From Planctomycetota bacterium (GTDB taxonomy: Bacteria > Planctomycetota > GCA-002687715 > DRQF01), in assembly GCA_024275615.1 (NCBI GenBank), contig JAJRYU010000227.1, forward strand, positions 1 to 5,933: a stretch of 5,933 nt of DNA. Reading direction: 5' to 3'. The notes under the pieces are model-generated. The model had not been told where the DNA came from and made no database searches. It was given only the letters and a program-made list of their open reading frames with translations. Position numbers and translations under genes: made by a program. Position 1 is the first letter of the stretch, and each line of letters opens with the position of its first letter. Shown here piece by piece: positions 5,856-5,933 of the stretch.

Positions 5856-5933
5856 ATGGACCATCATTCCAGTGTGTTACTGGTCCTGGGCGTAGTGCTC
5901 GTCGCTGGAACACTCGTGGGCATACTGACGAAG
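5856..5933 (+). CDS. Membrane protein N-terminus, probable cation:proton antiporter (partial)
   Basis: Only the first 26 codons are in the window and the frame is open at the right edge. The peptide starts MDHHSS and continues with one hydrophobic helix, VLLVLGVVLVAGTLVGILTK. A short polar start followed at once by a Leu/Val/Gly-rich helix and then a lysine is typical of the first helix of CPA2-type Na+/H+ or K+/H+ exchangers. It is not diagnostic: other polytopic membrane proteins start alike. If the call is right, it would exchange protons for monovalent cations across the inner membrane. The likely Shine-Dalgarno, GGGGG, ends ten bases upstream within a stable leader hairpin. The gene is divergent from the exported-protein gene, so it may share control signals with it. 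Confidence 0.55.
   Translation, partial: MDHHSSVLLVLGVVLVAGTLVGILTK

Overview
This is a bacterial window of moderate G+C with three leftward genes and the first codons of a rightward gene at the right edge. The signal-transduction content is a very large soluble hybrid histidine kinase beside a second PAS/GAF sensor gene. A neighbouring exported protein of no recognised family suggests an environmental Gram-negative lineage. Planctomycetes or a deltaproteobacterial-type group would fit, but this is a guess from style and no taxonomic marker gene is present.

Layout, left to right. Positions 1-1126 (minus) hold the first 375 codons of a PAS-PAS-GAF sensor protein that runs off the left edge. 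Positions 1127-1267 are a short gap. Positions 1268-4207 (minus) encode a complete 979-residue PAS-PAS-GAF-PAS-HisKA-HATPase-REC hybrid kinase with all catalytic residues intact. Positions 4208-4344 are a second gap. Positions 4345-5682 (minus) encode a 445-residue protein with a signal peptide and no recognised domain. Positions 5683-5855 are a divergent intergenic region. A membrane protein starts at 5856 (plus), most like the first helix of a cation:proton antiporter, and is cut by the right edge.

The two sensor genes are tandem paralogues. Their first ~360 residues align throughout, and the similarity continues into the non-coding leader: a GGATTCA-N-CGG block at the same distance from both start codons, and a CTTTACAAAA block about 70 bases upstream of both. 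A near copy of the second block (TTTTACAAAA) also sits upstream of the antiporter-like gene. The antiporter-like leader can fold into a long hairpin that buries its likely Shine-Dalgarno sequence.

No RNA genes, CRISPR arrays, insertion sequences or origins are visible. A plausible reading is a local stress-sensing cluster: two related cytosolic sensors, an exported protein and an ion transporter under partly shared control. That functional link is inference from gene order and the repeated leader motif only.
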